Shown in pieces: positions 44,661 through 53,602 of a stretch of 64,000 nt of DNA (its first letter is position 1; each line of letters begins with the position of its first letter). Under the pieces are notes generated by a model. It was not told the origin of the DNA. It searched no databases and saw nothing but the letters and a program-made list of their open reading frames with translations. The stretch lies in assembly GCF_031454135.1 (NCBI RefSeq), contig NZ_JAVDQF010000001.1, positions 3,348,001 through 3,412,000 on the forward strand, read 5' to 3'. The position numbers were made by a program, and so were the translations under genes. Source of the DNA: Arthrobacter russicus. GTDB lineage: Bacteria > Actinomycetota > Actinomycetes > Actinomycetales > Micrococcaceae.

Positions 44661-45232
44661 CAGTCCTGGATCTCACCGGTTGTGGGGTCGATCCCGTCGG
44701 CATCTTCGGAAGCGCGGCGACGGTTCACGTCCTCGATGACCCACTGGACGAAGTCCTCGTCACGGTTCTCAATTGGGGTCTCGCTGATCTCCGGTCCGCT
44801 CTTTTCTCCGGGCCAGTAGGTCTGGCGGGTGGGCCGGTCGCGGTCGAGCTTTGTGCCGGATGCGGCTACCCACTCGCGCAGACGAATCTGGGCGTCGGCG
44901 AAGTCACGGTGCCAGCCCAGCGGCGCGGAGCCGTTCTGCTCGGGGTCGTACGCACCGAGCCAGTGCAGATGCAGCGCAGAGAGTTCCCAGACCAGTTCCG
45001 CGTGCCGGTGCCATAGCGGCGGGATCACGGTCGAGGGCAGCCCGTAGGTGCGGCGCAGCCAGTTGACCCAGCCGTTGAGCTCCAGCCACTCTGTTTCGGC
45101 CTCGTCGGCGGTCAGCAGTTCCCAGTTGATGGGGTGCGGGGGTTCGGGGTAGAGGTCGTCGGAGCCCAGGTAGCTCTCAGCCGGTTCGTCGGGTTCCTGC
45201 TCGGGAACGTAGCCCTCGTCGAAGTTCGCCAT
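44660..45232 (-). CDS. ICE protein resembling DUF4913
   Basis: This 190-residue acidic protein carries WVNWLRRTYGLPSTVIPPLW and HAELVWELSALHLHWL, the Trp-rich pattern of DUF4913-type proteins found in actinobacterial mobile elements. The N-terminus is rich in Glu, Pro and Asp. Its stop is coupled to the methylase/helicase start and it follows ssb after 15 bases. Function unknown. Confidence 0.65.
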   Translation of the reverse strand: MANFDEGYVPEQEPDEPAESYLGSDDLYPEPPHPINWELLTADEAETEWLELNGWVNWLRRTYGLPSTVIPPLWHRHAELVWELSALHLHWLGAYDPEQNGSAPLGWHRDFADAQIRLREWVAASGTKLDRDRPTRQTYWPGEKSGPEISETPIENRDEDFVQWVIEDVNRRRASEDADGIDPTTGEIQD

Positions 45233-45247
45233 CGTTTGCCCGCTCCG

Positions 45248-45709
45248 CTACAGCGAAACCGCAGCGCCCGCACTCGCAGGCGCGGTCCGCCGCTGGGTCG
45301 CCGCCTCGAGACTTCGGTCTGTGGCCTGCTCGACCCCTTGATCGCGGCGGGGGGCGCGGTCGACGGCGTAGGTGGTGCGGGCGGCGTCGTGGCCTAGTTT
45401 CTTGGCGACGAACTCCTCGCGCAGCTCGACTGTCCCATCCGGCTGGGTCTGCTCGTAGTCGTGGGTGTAGCCCTCTGCTACGAAACTGTCGCCCCTGCGG
45501 AACTGCTCGTAGGCCCGTTCGGCCGCGGTGCGGTACTGCACCATGTCGGTGTACTCGACGCCGGTCTTCTCGAAGTTTCCGTCGTCGAGCCGGCGGAACT
45601 GCTCCTGCCCGACGCGGGCGTAGAACCGGGCCTCGCCTCGGCTGGTGAAGGTCAGCTGCGGGTCGCTGGCGATGTAGCCGGTCAGTGACTGCTGGGTACG
45701 AACGCTCAT
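45248..45709 (-). CDS. ssb: Single-stranded DNA-binding protein (ICE-encoded)
   Basis: This 153-residue OB-fold protein starts at ATG 45709 after AAAGGGG. The OB core is visible in SLTGYIASDPQLTFTSRGEARFYARV and DMVQYRTAAERAYEQFRRGD, then VAEGYTHDYEQ. It lacks the acidic C-terminal tip (DDxPF type) of housekeeping SSB, ending instead in an Ala-rich tail, so it probably does not recruit host repair proteins. It likely coats transferred single-stranded DNA. Confidence 0.85.
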   Translation of the reverse strand: MSVRTQQSLTGYIASDPQLTFTSRGEARFYARVGQEQFRRLDDGNFEKTGVEYTDMVQYRTAAERAYEQFRRGDSFVAEGYTHDYEQTQPDGTVELREEFVAKKLGHDAARTTYAVDRAPRRDQGVEQATDRSLEAATQRRTAPASAGAAVSL

Positions 45710-45784
45710 GTCGTCCACCCCTTTCTCGTGGTTGTTCGCCCTGGTGGGCGGCTCGAGGAGCAGGTACGCCCTGTGTTCCAGCGC

Positions 45785-47545
45785 TCAGATGGTCTGGCGC
45801 AGCAGGCTCTCGACCTCGGCACGATCGGCTTGTAGCGTCTTCGCGTCGGCGCGACTGGTCCAGGCGCGCAGGTCGGCGACGATCGGGCGGGTGGTGCGCA
45901 GCAGGATCGTGCCGGTGCCGAAGGGCATGGTGCGGATCACGTCTGGTGGCATGACGGGGACGCGGCGCACGGATTGTTGCAGGGAGCGGGAGCCGTAGTC
46001 GCCGATGGTGGTGGAGTCGGTACGTTCGTCCCGTTCACCGATCAGCGTCGAGAGGTCCTGCAGGTCACGTGAGTTCGATGCGCCGCCGAGGATGATCTTC
46101 ACGATGGAGGCGTCCCAGATCGCGTTTGCCTGATTGTCGCCCCATTTCTCCCGCGCCTGAGCGAGTGACTGGAGGACGGGGAGGGTGGTGATGCCGGTTC
46201 CGCCTCCTTCTGCCATGAGGGTTGGCAGTGAGGGCAGGGGGGCGAGGTTGCCGATCTCGTCGAGGGCGGCGAGCATCGGCGGGTCGAGTCGCGCGCCGGG
46301 TGAGGTGGCGGCGAGTTTGCGGGCGGTTTCGACGACGTCTTCGATGAGCGCGGCGACGAGAGCCGCGGAGGCGCCGGCGCCTGCACCGGTAGCGAGGAGG
46401 TAGAGGGTGCCGGTCTCGGAGAGGAATCGCGCTGGGTCGAAGTTTTCTCCCGGGTCTGGTGTGACGGCGTTGAGCACGCGTGGGTCGGCGAGGGCTGCGA
46501 AGGCGAGGGAGACGCCTTGCCAGATCGAGTCGCGGGTGCGCGGGTCGGACGCGATTGTTGCGTCCAGGGATTCGGCCCACCCGTCCGCAGCGCGGCTGCT
46601 GGTTTGGAGGATGCGTACGGCGTCGGCGGCGGCCGTCGGGTTCAGTGCCCATTGATAAAGGGAGCGGGCGTCGCGGCCGTCGAGGGCGGCGGCGTGCAGA
46701 AGGGTTTGGATGGCGGTGCGGGTTTTGCCTTCCCAGAATGAGCCGTTGTCTACGCCGCCTGCGCCGAGGCCGGTGGAGGCGGAGAGGCCGGTGGCGCGGA
46801 TCATCGCTGTCAGCGGGTCTTCGCAGCCGCGAACGAGTGACCATCGCATTCCGGCGTGAATGCCGGGCGCGAGTTGTTGCGGATCGAAGACCGCAACCGG
46901 TCCCTTTCGTTGCCGAGCGCGGAGTGTGGCGGTGAGATTGTCGGGCCGCGTGGACGTGGTGATGACCGCGCCTGGCGCGTCCAAGATCGAGTTGATGACG
47001 ATGTTCAGGCCCTTGCCGGAGCGCGGCGGCCCGATGAGCAGGATCGAGTCCTCAACCGTGGCCCAAATCTGCCGGCCGTGCGAGGACCCGAGCAGGTAGC
47101 CGATGTCCGCCGGCCCTGGATGCGCAAGAGACGGGCGGAGGGTCGACGCTTTGCGCAGCAAGGCGTGGCGGGATGCAGCCTGAGTGATCTCGCCTGCGCT
47201 GGCGGTTCCGGCCCGTCGCCGCGGATCCGCCTGGGCCTTCTGCCGCTGATTCAGCACACGCCGGGCCACCCACCAGGTCAGTCCGACCGTAAGGCAGAGC
47301 AGAAGCGCCGCGACGATCCAATATACGACCGGGTTCAACCCTGGCGCATCGAGCGGCACTCCGGGGTCCAAAGGATGAGCCAGGACGCCGAGGCCTCCTG
47401 CAGGTCCCGCCTTGGGTTGGGTCATGCCGGTGAGGAACGCAGAAATTGTTCCCGCGACACGAAGCACCCCTGCGACTGCTGCAAGGCCGATCACGCCGAT
47501 AAAGGCGACGTTGGTGAGCTGATCGCTCACCGGCCGCGGGGTCAC
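45785..47545 (-). CDS. VirD4/TraD-type coupling ATPase
   Basis: This 586-residue coupling protein has two N-terminal membrane helices (FIGVIGLAAVAGVLRVAG and VVYWIVAALLLCLTVGLTWW). Walker A is LLIGPPRSGKGLNIV and Walker B MLAALDEIGNLAPLPSLP, followed by a TraG/TraD recognition region (TGITTLPVLQSLAQAREKWG). It would deliver relaxase-bound DNA to the type IV secretion channel. It overlaps the next upstream gene by four bases. Confidence 0.92.
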   Translation of the reverse strand: MTPRPVSDQLTNVAFIGVIGLAAVAGVLRVAGTISAFLTGMTQPKAGPAGGLGVLAHPLDPGVPLDAPGLNPVVYWIVAALLLCLTVGLTWWVARRVLNQRQKAQADPRRRAGTASAGEITQAASRHALLRKASTLRPSLAHPGPADIGYLLGSSHGRQIWATVEDSILLIGPPRSGKGLNIVINSILDAPGAVITTSTRPDNLTATLRARQRKGPVAVFDPQQLAPGIHAGMRWSLVRGCEDPLTAMIRATGLSASTGLGAGGVDNGSFWEGKTRTAIQTLLHAAALDGRDARSLYQWALNPTAAADAVRILQTSSRAADGWAESLDATIASDPRTRDSIWQGVSLAFAALADPRVLNAVTPDPGENFDPARFLSETGTLYLLATGAGAGASAALVAALIEDVVETARKLAATSPGARLDPPMLAALDEIGNLAPLPSLPTLMAEGGGTGITTLPVLQSLAQAREKWGDNQANAIWDASIVKIILGGASNSRDLQDLSTLIGERDERTDSTTIGDYGSRSLQQSVRRVPVMPPDVIRTMPFGTGTILLRTTRPIVADLRAWTSRADAKTLQADRAEVESLLRQTI

Positions 47546-48102
47546 CGGGGTACTTTCACGACGTGGATGGTGCCGGAGACGCGCCCGAAGACGAGGACTT
47601 CCCCGACGTTCTCGCTGAATTCGACGAGGGAACGTACTGACCCATCGGAGCGAGCCGAGGAGTGGATGAAAATCGGGGCGAACGCCACGTCTTCGCCCGG
47701 TACAAATCCGTCGCCAGTGATTTCGAGCAACGGCGACTTCCCCGCCAGGGTGGTGGCCCCAAGCTGCGGCTGGTTCGGTTCCGGTTCGATCCGATCGTGC
47801 GGGTTGAGCAGATCGACGTAGTTGCTGCCGTCGGCCTCGTGTACCTCCACCCGAAGGGCAGTCCCGTGCGCGCGGAGCAGTTCGTCGAGCAGCGGCCCGA
47901 ACGCCTCACGCCCAATGGGATCCGGGGTGAACCGGTCACCATCAACCGTGACTGTCAACCGGCCGTGGGAGTCGACATCGGCGCGGACGAGTCGAACCCT
48001 GTTTGGCACAGGCACGTCGGGTACCTGTTTGTGGAGGCTGCCGTTCTTCGAACGTCGGCTCGGCTCTATTGGTCGGAGATCAGGGACCCGGGGAGTGCGC
48101 AT
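47542..48102 (-). CDS. ICE transfer-region protein of unknown function
   Basis: This 186-residue, beta-rich, soluble protein has an N-terminal basic stretch (RPIEPSRRSKNGSLHKQ) and segments such as LTVTVDGDRFTPDPIG, EDVAFAPIFIHSS and EVLVFGRVSGTIHVV. It lies between the coupling protein (overlapping by four bases) and another hypothetical gene. No known domain recognised. Confidence 0.6.
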   Translation of the reverse strand: MRTPRVPDLRPIEPSRRSKNGSLHKQVPDVPVPNRVRLVRADVDSHGRLTVTVDGDRFTPDPIGREAFGPLLDELLRAHGTALRVEVHEADGSNYVDLLNPHDRIEPEPNQPQLGATTLAGKSPLLEITGDGFVPGEDVAFAPIFIHSSARSDGSVRSLVEFSENVGEVLVFGRVSGTIHVVKVPR

Positions 48103-48140
48103 GTGGGTCAGGTGCGTTCACGCGGCCCTATCCTGCGTTT

Positions 48141-48962
48141 TCAGAGGTGCGGCGGTTCCAGGGGGCCGCGGGACGGCGGGTTCTGCTTGAGCGTTTCGGA
48201 GCGGACGGCGATGTCGCGCGTTCGACGCGCCCACGCTGCCGCCTTGGTCAACAGGACCGCCACGTCGTCGGATTGGACTTCGCCGCGTGCGCTGACCCGC
48301 CACGGATTCGTGCCTTCCGTGTTCGGGAGGTGGCGTTCGGCGCGCCAGGCCCAGGAGGTGGGGAGCCGGTCGGGGTCTGACCAGTCGGTGCCGGTGTACT
48401 GCTCTTCGATGGTGAAGCGTGAGCGCGTGTTGCCGGATGGGTAGAGCACGAAGTGGCCGCCGCCGAAGGTTAAGGGGTCCTCGTAGGCCAAGGTGACGTG
48501 GGTGTTGTTGTTGCGTTGGATGCGCTCAAGACCATCGGTGAGGACGTTCATGTTCTGGGTCAGTCGTCGTTCTTCGGCGTCGTACTCGGCGGTCGCCAGG
48601 CTGTAGGCGGTAATGCCGATTCGTAGTGATTGCTCGATCCGGGCGAGTAATTGCGCGGCTTCGTTCTCAGGAAGCCCGAGGGTCGGTGCGGCGGCGACCG
48701 TGTCGCTGATGTCGAGTGGACGGCCGCTGAGGGGACCGGTGCGCAGCCTGTGGCCGAGGTCGTTGACGTCGACTGCGACCATGACAACGCGGTCGTCGTC
48801 GGTGAACAGCCCCACCTCGGCGACGCCCGGGGCGAACCAGAGTTGCGCGAAGGGCAGGTTCGCGAGAGCCGGGTCGCTGTCGACATCGGCTTCGAAAGCG
48901 CTCCTCGCACGGTGGTCGGCGATCCGATCCCGAGCTGTTTCTATCGACTCATCGTCAGGCAT
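48141..48962 (-). CDS. ICE transfer-region protein of unknown function
   Basis: This protein has 273 residues from ATG 48962; an in-frame start at 49022 would add 20 and the choice is uncertain because neither has a good ribosome site. It is soluble and acidic with segments FAQLWFAPGVAEVGLFTDD and LARIEQSLRIGITAYSLATAEYDAEERRL (shown in part), i.e. a beta domain and a long helical region. It is the last backbone gene before island 2. Without the island it would follow the VirB4-like gene closely. Confidence 0.6.
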   Translation of the reverse strand: MPDDESIETARDRIADHRARSAFEADVDSDPALANLPFAQLWFAPGVAEVGLFTDDDRVVMVAVDVNDLGHRLRTGPLSGRPLDISDTVAAAPTLGLPENEAAQLLARIEQSLRIGITAYSLATAEYDAEERRLTQNMNVLTDGLERIQRNNNTHVTLAYEDPLTFGGGHFVLYPSGNTRSRFTIEEQYTGTDWSDPDRLPTSWAWRAERHLPNTEGTNPWRVSARGEVQSDDVAVLLTKAAAWARRTRDIAVRSETLKQNPPSRGPLEPPHL

Positions 48963-49106
48963 CAGAGAGCCGTCCGGACTCCGGATACGTGAGGGTGGGT
49001 GAATTTGTCTCAACTGCCGCAAGTTCGTGCATGCGTTTCACGCTCTGAGTTCTTCATATCTATGAGGTGCGCGGCTCTCCCACTAACTCTTGATTCGCGG
49101 AAAAAG

Positions 49107-49121
49107 TTCACGATTCGTGAA
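49107..49121. repeat. Left TTCACGA-T-TCGTGAA palindrome of island 2
   Basis: This is a perfect 15-bp palindrome (7 + 1 + 7) in the gap between the backbone gene and the triad 2 recombinase. The same 15-mer occurs in inverted orientation at 59403-59417, at the other end of the island. A TATTAT (49132-49137) follows, so it also overlaps the likely -35 region of the recombinase promoter and could be an operator. Confidence 0.6.
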
Positions 49122-49172
49122 AGAACCGGCGTATTATTGATGCATGTGCGGTGTTTGTGAACTGGCGAGGTC

Positions 49173-50251
49173 ATGAGACTCGCTGCGGTGCGAAGCATCG
49201 GGAGCGCTCGCGGGCTCCGTGATGAGCAGGACGCGGCGGATTTCGAGCAGGAGATCGTCGATCAGTACGCGCTGGCGATGGCGGCCGCGGGGCTGACCGA
49301 CGCGCATATCCTCGCGGCGCGCGCGACGGTGTTCGAGTTCCGGCAGAGCCTGACAGCACCGTTGTGGACTGCCGGACCGGATGACGCTGACCGGTTCCTC
49401 TCGGGGCTTCGCCGTGCGGGCAGGGCGGTGAGTACGAGGGCTGGAAAGGCGGGCGCGCTGGCTCAGTTCTACGACTTCGCGATCACCCGGTACCAGGCTG
49501 ATGTGCACGCGTTGACGGGGTTCGTGCTGGAGCAGCCGATCGACGAGTTCAACCGGCAGTCGGGCAACTCGCTGGGCAGGGTTCGCGTGCCACCGTCGGA
49601 TGCTGAGGTGGAGGTGCTGTTCGCGGGCTGGCGGAGCTCGCTGTCGAGCGCGAGGAAGTTCCTGCCCGCAGCTCGCGACTACTTCGCCGCATCGCTCTGG
49701 CGCAGGCTGGGGTTGCGGATCATCGAGTCCGCGAGGCTCGACATCCGTGACTGGCGTGCGGACCTGGGTGAGTTCGGGAAGCTGCATGTCCGGTTCGGGA
49801 AGGGCTCACGTGGTCGCGGCGCGAAACCGCGGCTCGTTCCGGCGATCAACGGCACGGACCGGTTGATCGATTGGTGGCTCGCTGAGGTGCGCCACCTGTT
49901 CGGCCCGGACTGGGAAGACCCGGACGCGCCGATGATCCCTTCGGAGCGGTTCGACGCTGAGCTGGGCCGCTGCCAGCGGGCCAGCGATGACGTGCTGCGG
50001 CAGGGCCTGAAAGCCCAGACCGCAGTGTTCCTGCCAGCATGGGTGGGGCGGATGACCCCGCACGTTCTGCGGCACTACTGCGCGTCGTCGCTCTACGGGC
50101 GGGCATGGATCTCAAGGCGATCCAGGAGGTCCTCGGCCACGAGTGGCTCTCCACCACGACCCGGTACATTCACGTCTCCAGCGACCACGTCGAACAGGCA
50201 TGGGTCAACGCGAACCGGCGTCTGGAGACCCGATTCGGAGGGAGGGTGTGA
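49173..50251 (+). pseudogene. Tyrosine recombinase of triad 2, frameshifted
   Basis: From ATG 49173 the frame encodes a recombinase with Arg in LGLRIIESARLD and box II HVLRHYCASSLY. After about 50096 the coherent sequence (GMDLKAIQEVLGHEWLSTTT then RYIHVSSDHVEQ) continues in a different frame to a stop at 50249-50251. The shift matches loss of one base in or near GGGCGGGC (50097-50104). Without correction the product loses the LGH and nucleophile Tyr and runs on into the XRE frame. It is homologous in layout to the recombinase of triad 1. Sequencing error, true mutation or frameshifting are all possible. Confidence 0.75.
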
Positions 50252-50255
50252 ACCC

Positions 50256-50582
50256 ATGAAATGGAACCTGCGGATGGCTGCCGCCGAGCGCGGCATCTGG
50301 AAGTCCTCGGAGTTGCGGCGGATGCTCGCCGATGCCGGGCTGGAGATCAGTGTCGGCAAGATGTCGAAGCTGTGGACGACGACTCCGACCACGCTCCGTC
50401 TGGACGATCTCGACGTGATCTGTGCGGTGTTGGACTGCACGCCCGGTGATTTGCTGGCCGCGGACTTGGCTGCGGCTGCGGCACGCAAACCCCCGGCCGA
50501 GATCGAGCAGCAGACCAGTAACGGGTCGCCTTCGATCGTGCGGCCCCGGTTCAACGGGAAACGGCCAGAACCACCGCTATGA
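50256..50582 (+). CDS. XRE-type DNA-binding protein of triad 2
   Basis: This 108-residue HTH protein starts at ATG 50256 after GGAGGGAGGG. The core is KWNLRMAAAERGIWKSSEL, then VGKMSKLWTTTPTTLRLD and CAVLDCTPGDLLAADL, matching triad 1's XRE protein position by position in key residues. The stop overlaps the start of the zinc-ribbon gene (ATGA). Likely role: regulator or accessory factor of the recombinase. Confidence 0.82.
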   Translation: MKWNLRMAAAERGIWKSSELRRMLADAGLEISVGKMSKLWTTTPTTLRLDDLDVICAVLDCTPGDLLAADLAAAAARKPPAEIEQQTSNGSPSIVRPRFNGKRPEPPL

Positions 50583-52327
50583 GCCCCGCGCCCGGTCCCA
50601 CTGCGAGGCTGCGTCCACCGGAGAAATGCACCGGCTGCGGCGTCGCCCGAGTGGCCTGGGTGCGGCCCCGCGTCGACTACTGCTACGCCTGCCTCCCCGG
50701 CGGACCGTTTACCCCACCACCGTGCTCACGATGCGGATCGATGGCGTACTTCAGTCAAGGACTCTGCGAGCGATGCCATCCCGGCAGCCCCGAATACCTG
50801 GGCGCCTGCAAAGACTGCCTCGCCTGGGGCGTCTACCGCCGCCACAACTGGCGATGCTGGCAATGCCGTTGGTGGCAAGGTCACTACCCGGTCGGAGACT
50901 GCGCCTGGTGCGGCCGCCACGTCCCGATCGGCGAGATGGGAGCCTGCCGTCTCTGCCTCGAATCCGCCCGCCGCATCACCCCGCCCGGCGTCGCCCCGAA
51001 CCTCGACGATGTGCTCACCGTCGGTCAGCAGCTGTTCTTCGCGAACCTCCCCGCACCCCGCAAGCCGAAGCATCCCAAGCAGCTCCTGCGCGCCTCCCGC
51101 ATCGTCCTCGACGCCAAAGCCGCCGCAGCTGCGACCGCCGCCTACGAACAGTCCGCGTTGTTCGATATCGATCCCGACCCCGAGGTGCTGCGGCGTTTAG
51201 CGACCGAACAGGCCCGCGACTGGACCTACCGCACCGACACGATCGTGTTCGAGCACGCCGAACGCTTCGGCTGGTCGAAACGCCAAACGAACCAGGTCCG
51301 CCGCTCGTTGAAGATGCTCCAGTTCCTGAACCCCGACGCGAACACGATCAGAGCCAGCGAGGTCCTCCGCCTGCGCCGTCACGATGCGGACGCGAACGTT
51401 GTCTCCACCCTCGATGTCCTCGACGCCGCAGGCATCCTCATCGATGATCGGGTTCCGACCATCGACCGCTACTTTGACGGGAAGTTCGAGGGCCTCCCGG
51501 TCACGATGCGCACCCAGCTCGAGCTCTGGTTCGACATCATGATCCACGGCAGCAGCAGTCCACCCAGACGCAAACCCCGCGACCCCGCCACCGTGAAGAT
51601 TCAGATCCTCGGCATCGCTCCGATCATCACCGACTGGGCTGCGGCCGGGCACGACTCTCTCGCCGAGATCAGCACGGACATGATCCTCGACGCCCTCCCC
51701 GCCGAGCGAGGGAAACGACACTGGGCAGAACGCGGATTCCGCACCCTGTTCAGCATCCTCAAGGGCCGCAAGCTCATCTTTGCCGACCCGACCCGCGGCA
51801 TCCCTCTCACCGACTCCGGTGAGAGCATCCCGCTCCCGATCGACACTGACACGATCCTCGCCGTCCTGAACCACCCCGACCCGGCCATCGCCCTCGCGAC
51901 CTCGATCGTCGCGTTCCACGGCCTCACCAGCGGCCAAGTCCGCGACATCCAACTCACCGATATCGTCGACGGCCGACTCTCCCTTGCCGACGGGCGGGAG
52001 ATTCCGCTCGCCGAGCCCGTCCGGGCCCGCCTGGCCGTCTGGCTCGACCACCGAACCACGACCTGGCCGTCCACCCTCAACCCGCACCTCTTCGTCAGTC
52101 TGCTCACCGCAGGACGCCTCAGCCCGCCGGGGCACCAGTTCCCCTGGCAGAAGGCCGGGATCTCGGCCCAAGCGCTCCGCAACGACCGCATCATCCAAGA
52201 GATCCAAGCCAGCGGTGGCGACGTCCGCCGCATCGCTGACCTCTTCGGCATCGGCGTCAACGCAGCCACCCGTTACCTCCGCGTCCTTGACCCAGACCTC
52301 AGCAAGGGGCTCGACGGGGAGGGTTGA
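50579..52327 (+). CDS. Large zinc-ribbon protein with degenerate tyrosine-recombinase C-terminus (triad 2)
   Basis: This 582-residue protein carries about seven CxxC pairs in its first 130 residues (CTGCG, CYACL, CSRCG, CERCH, CKDCL, CWQCRWW, CAWCG, CRLCL), forming three or four zinc ribbons. A linker leads to a core-binding-like region and a C-terminal part resembling a recombinase: ATSIVAFHGLTSGQVRDIQL near box I, then ALRNDRIIQEIQASGGDVRR and LFGIGVNAATRYLRVL. Here Arg and a Tyr remain but the HxLRH and LGH histidines do not. Same position and layout as in triad 1. Confidence 0.7.
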   Translation: MSPAPGPTARLRPPEKCTGCGVARVAWVRPRVDYCYACLPGGPFTPPPCSRCGSMAYFSQGLCERCHPGSPEYLGACKDCLAWGVYRRHNWRCWQCRWWQGHYPVGDCAWCGRHVPIGEMGACRLCLESARRITPPGVAPNLDDVLTVGQQLFFANLPAPRKPKHPKQLLRASRIVLDAKAAAAATAAYEQSALFDIDPDPEVLRRLATEQARDWTYRTDTIVFEHAERFGWSKRQTNQVRRSLKMLQFLNPDANTIRASEVLRLRRHDADANVVSTLDVLDAAGILIDDRVPTIDRYFDGKFEGLPVTMRTQLELWFDIMIHGSSSPPRRKPRDPATVKIQILGIAPIITDWAAAGHDSLAEISTDMILDALPAERGKRHWAERGFRTLFSILKGRKLIFADPTRGIPLTDSGESIPLPIDTDTILAVLNHPDPAIALATSIVAFHGLTSGQVRDIQLTDIVDGRLSLADGREIPLAEPVRARLAVWLDHRTTTWPSTLNPHLFVSLLTAGRLSPPGHQFPWQKAGISAQALRNDRIIQEIQASGGDVRRIADLFGIGVNAATRYLRVLDPDLSKGLDGEG

Positions 52328-52334
52328 AGGTGCT

Positions 52335-52424
52335 CAGCGACAGGAGAATGCGGGAGTGGCTGGGGTCGGCCACTGCCCGGCCGAGCCGGTTCATCTCGTC
52401 CACCCGCGAAGCACGAATCAGCAT
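52335..52424 (-). pseudogene. 5' fragment of a cmtR-type repressor gene
   Basis: From ATG 52424, MLIRASRVDEMNRLGRAVAD and PSHSRILLSL closely match the start of the intact CmtR in island 1 (MLTIASRLDVMNRLGRAMAD, then PTRSRILMTL). Similarity stops at about 52335, eight bases past the zinc-ribbon stop codon, and the frame ends at 52299 inside that gene. The DNA-binding helix and metal cysteines are missing, so the gene is dead. It marks the right junction of the triad. Confidence 0.75.
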
Positions 52425-52477
52425 TTACTGACCACACAGCCGTCAGTGACCTCTTGGGTGCCTGCGAGACTGGAATC

Positions 52478-53482
52478 ATGCGAGCAGGCGTCGAGTGGAT
52501 GGAGCGGCACCAGGTTCCCCTCTACCTGGCCGCGCTCGTTCTCGGCGCTGCTGTGGGTCTGCTGGCTCCCGCCATCAGCCACCCGGCGGAGTTGGCGATC
52601 AACCCGGTGCTCGGGTTGCTGCTCTACGCCACTTTCCTCGGCGTGCCGTTCGCCAGGATCGGGCAGGCGTTCCGCGACTGGCGCTTCCTCGCCACGATCC
52701 TCGTCGTCAACTTCGTCCTCGTGCCCGCGGTGGTGTTCCTGCTGTCGCGGATCGTCGCGCACGATCGGGTACTGCTGGTCGGGGTGCTGTTCGTGCTGCT
52801 GACCCCGTGCGTGGACTACGTGATCGTATTCACCGGCATCGCAGGCGGTGCCAAAGACCGCCTGCTCGCTGCCGCCCCGATCCTGATGCTCGGCCAGATG
52901 CTCCTGCTGCCGCTCTACCTGCTGTTGTTCGTCGGTCCCGAGTTTGTCGAGGCGGTTGACCTCGCCCCGTTCGTCGAGGCGTTCCTGCTGCTTATCGTCC
53001 TGCCGCTTGTCGCGGCCGGCCTCACGCAGCTCGATGCCGTCCGCACCCGTTGGGGAGTGGTTGTGCAGGAGGTCGTGCTGGGCGCGATGGTGCCTTTGAT
53101 GATGCTCACCCTCGCCGTCGTCGTCGCCTCCCAGATCACCGGCGTCGGACAACAGTTCGGTGCGCTGCTGCTTGCGATTCCCGTCTATGTCCTGTTCGCC
53201 GTGGTCATGGTTCCCATCGGCGCGGTGGCCGGGAAGGTCGCCCGGTTGGACGTGTCGGCGCGCAGGGCGATCGTGTTCAGCGGCGCGACCCGCAACTCCC
53301 TGGTCGTCCTCCCGCTCGTTCTCGCCCTGCCCGCCGCGTTCGACCTTGCCCCGCTCGTCGTCGTGACGCAGACCCTCGTCGAGCTGATCGTGATGGTCGT
53401 CTTCGTCCGCCTCATCCCGCGGCTCCTCCCGACCCGCCTAGAGCACCCCGCCGCCGCACACCCGCAGTCACGACTGCCCTGA
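52478..53482 (+). CDS. Arsenite permease, ACR3/bile-acid:sodium symporter superfamily
   Basis: This 334-residue permease has about ten membrane helices. The conserved Cys lies in LLTPCVDYVIVFTG, matching the essential Cys of ACR3 helix 4, and the later ATRNSLVVLPLVLALP fits the ACR3 helix 9 region. ATG 52478 is preferred over a TTG 24 bases upstream. It is divergent from the cmtR remnant whose promoter region it shares. In this setting the likely role is arsenite efflux. Confidence 0.82.
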   Translation: MRAGVEWMERHQVPLYLAALVLGAAVGLLAPAISHPAELAINPVLGLLLYATFLGVPFARIGQAFRDWRFLATILVVNFVLVPAVVFLLSRIVAHDRVLLVGVLFVLLTPCVDYVIVFTGIAGGAKDRLLAAAPILMLGQMLLLPLYLLLFVGPEFVEAVDLAPFVEAFLLLIVLPLVAAGLTQLDAVRTRWGVVVQEVVLGAMVPLMMLTLAVVVASQITGVGQQFGALLLAIPVYVLFAVVMVPIGAVAGKVARLDVSARRAIVFSGATRNSLVVLPLVLALPAAFDLAPLVVVTQTLVELIVMVVFVRLIPRLLPTRLEHPAAAHPQSRLP

Positions 53483-53602
53483 AACGGCCCGTCGGTCAGT
53501 CGTCTTCCGGATCACGCAATCGGTCCGGGACGATTCCTGAACTGCGGGGCCCAGCGACTGGCATCGACCGCTACGGTACCGATGGTGCATCGGGGTTCGG
53601 GG

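Noticed and set aside
49173-50582. A single 469-codon ORF joining the recombinase and XRE protein
   Set aside because: The joining segment of about 50 residues is Arg/Ser-rich out-of-frame sequence, while the proper recombinase end is in another frame and the XRE has its own strong ribosome site. It is a frameshift, not a designed fusion, unless resequencing says otherwise.
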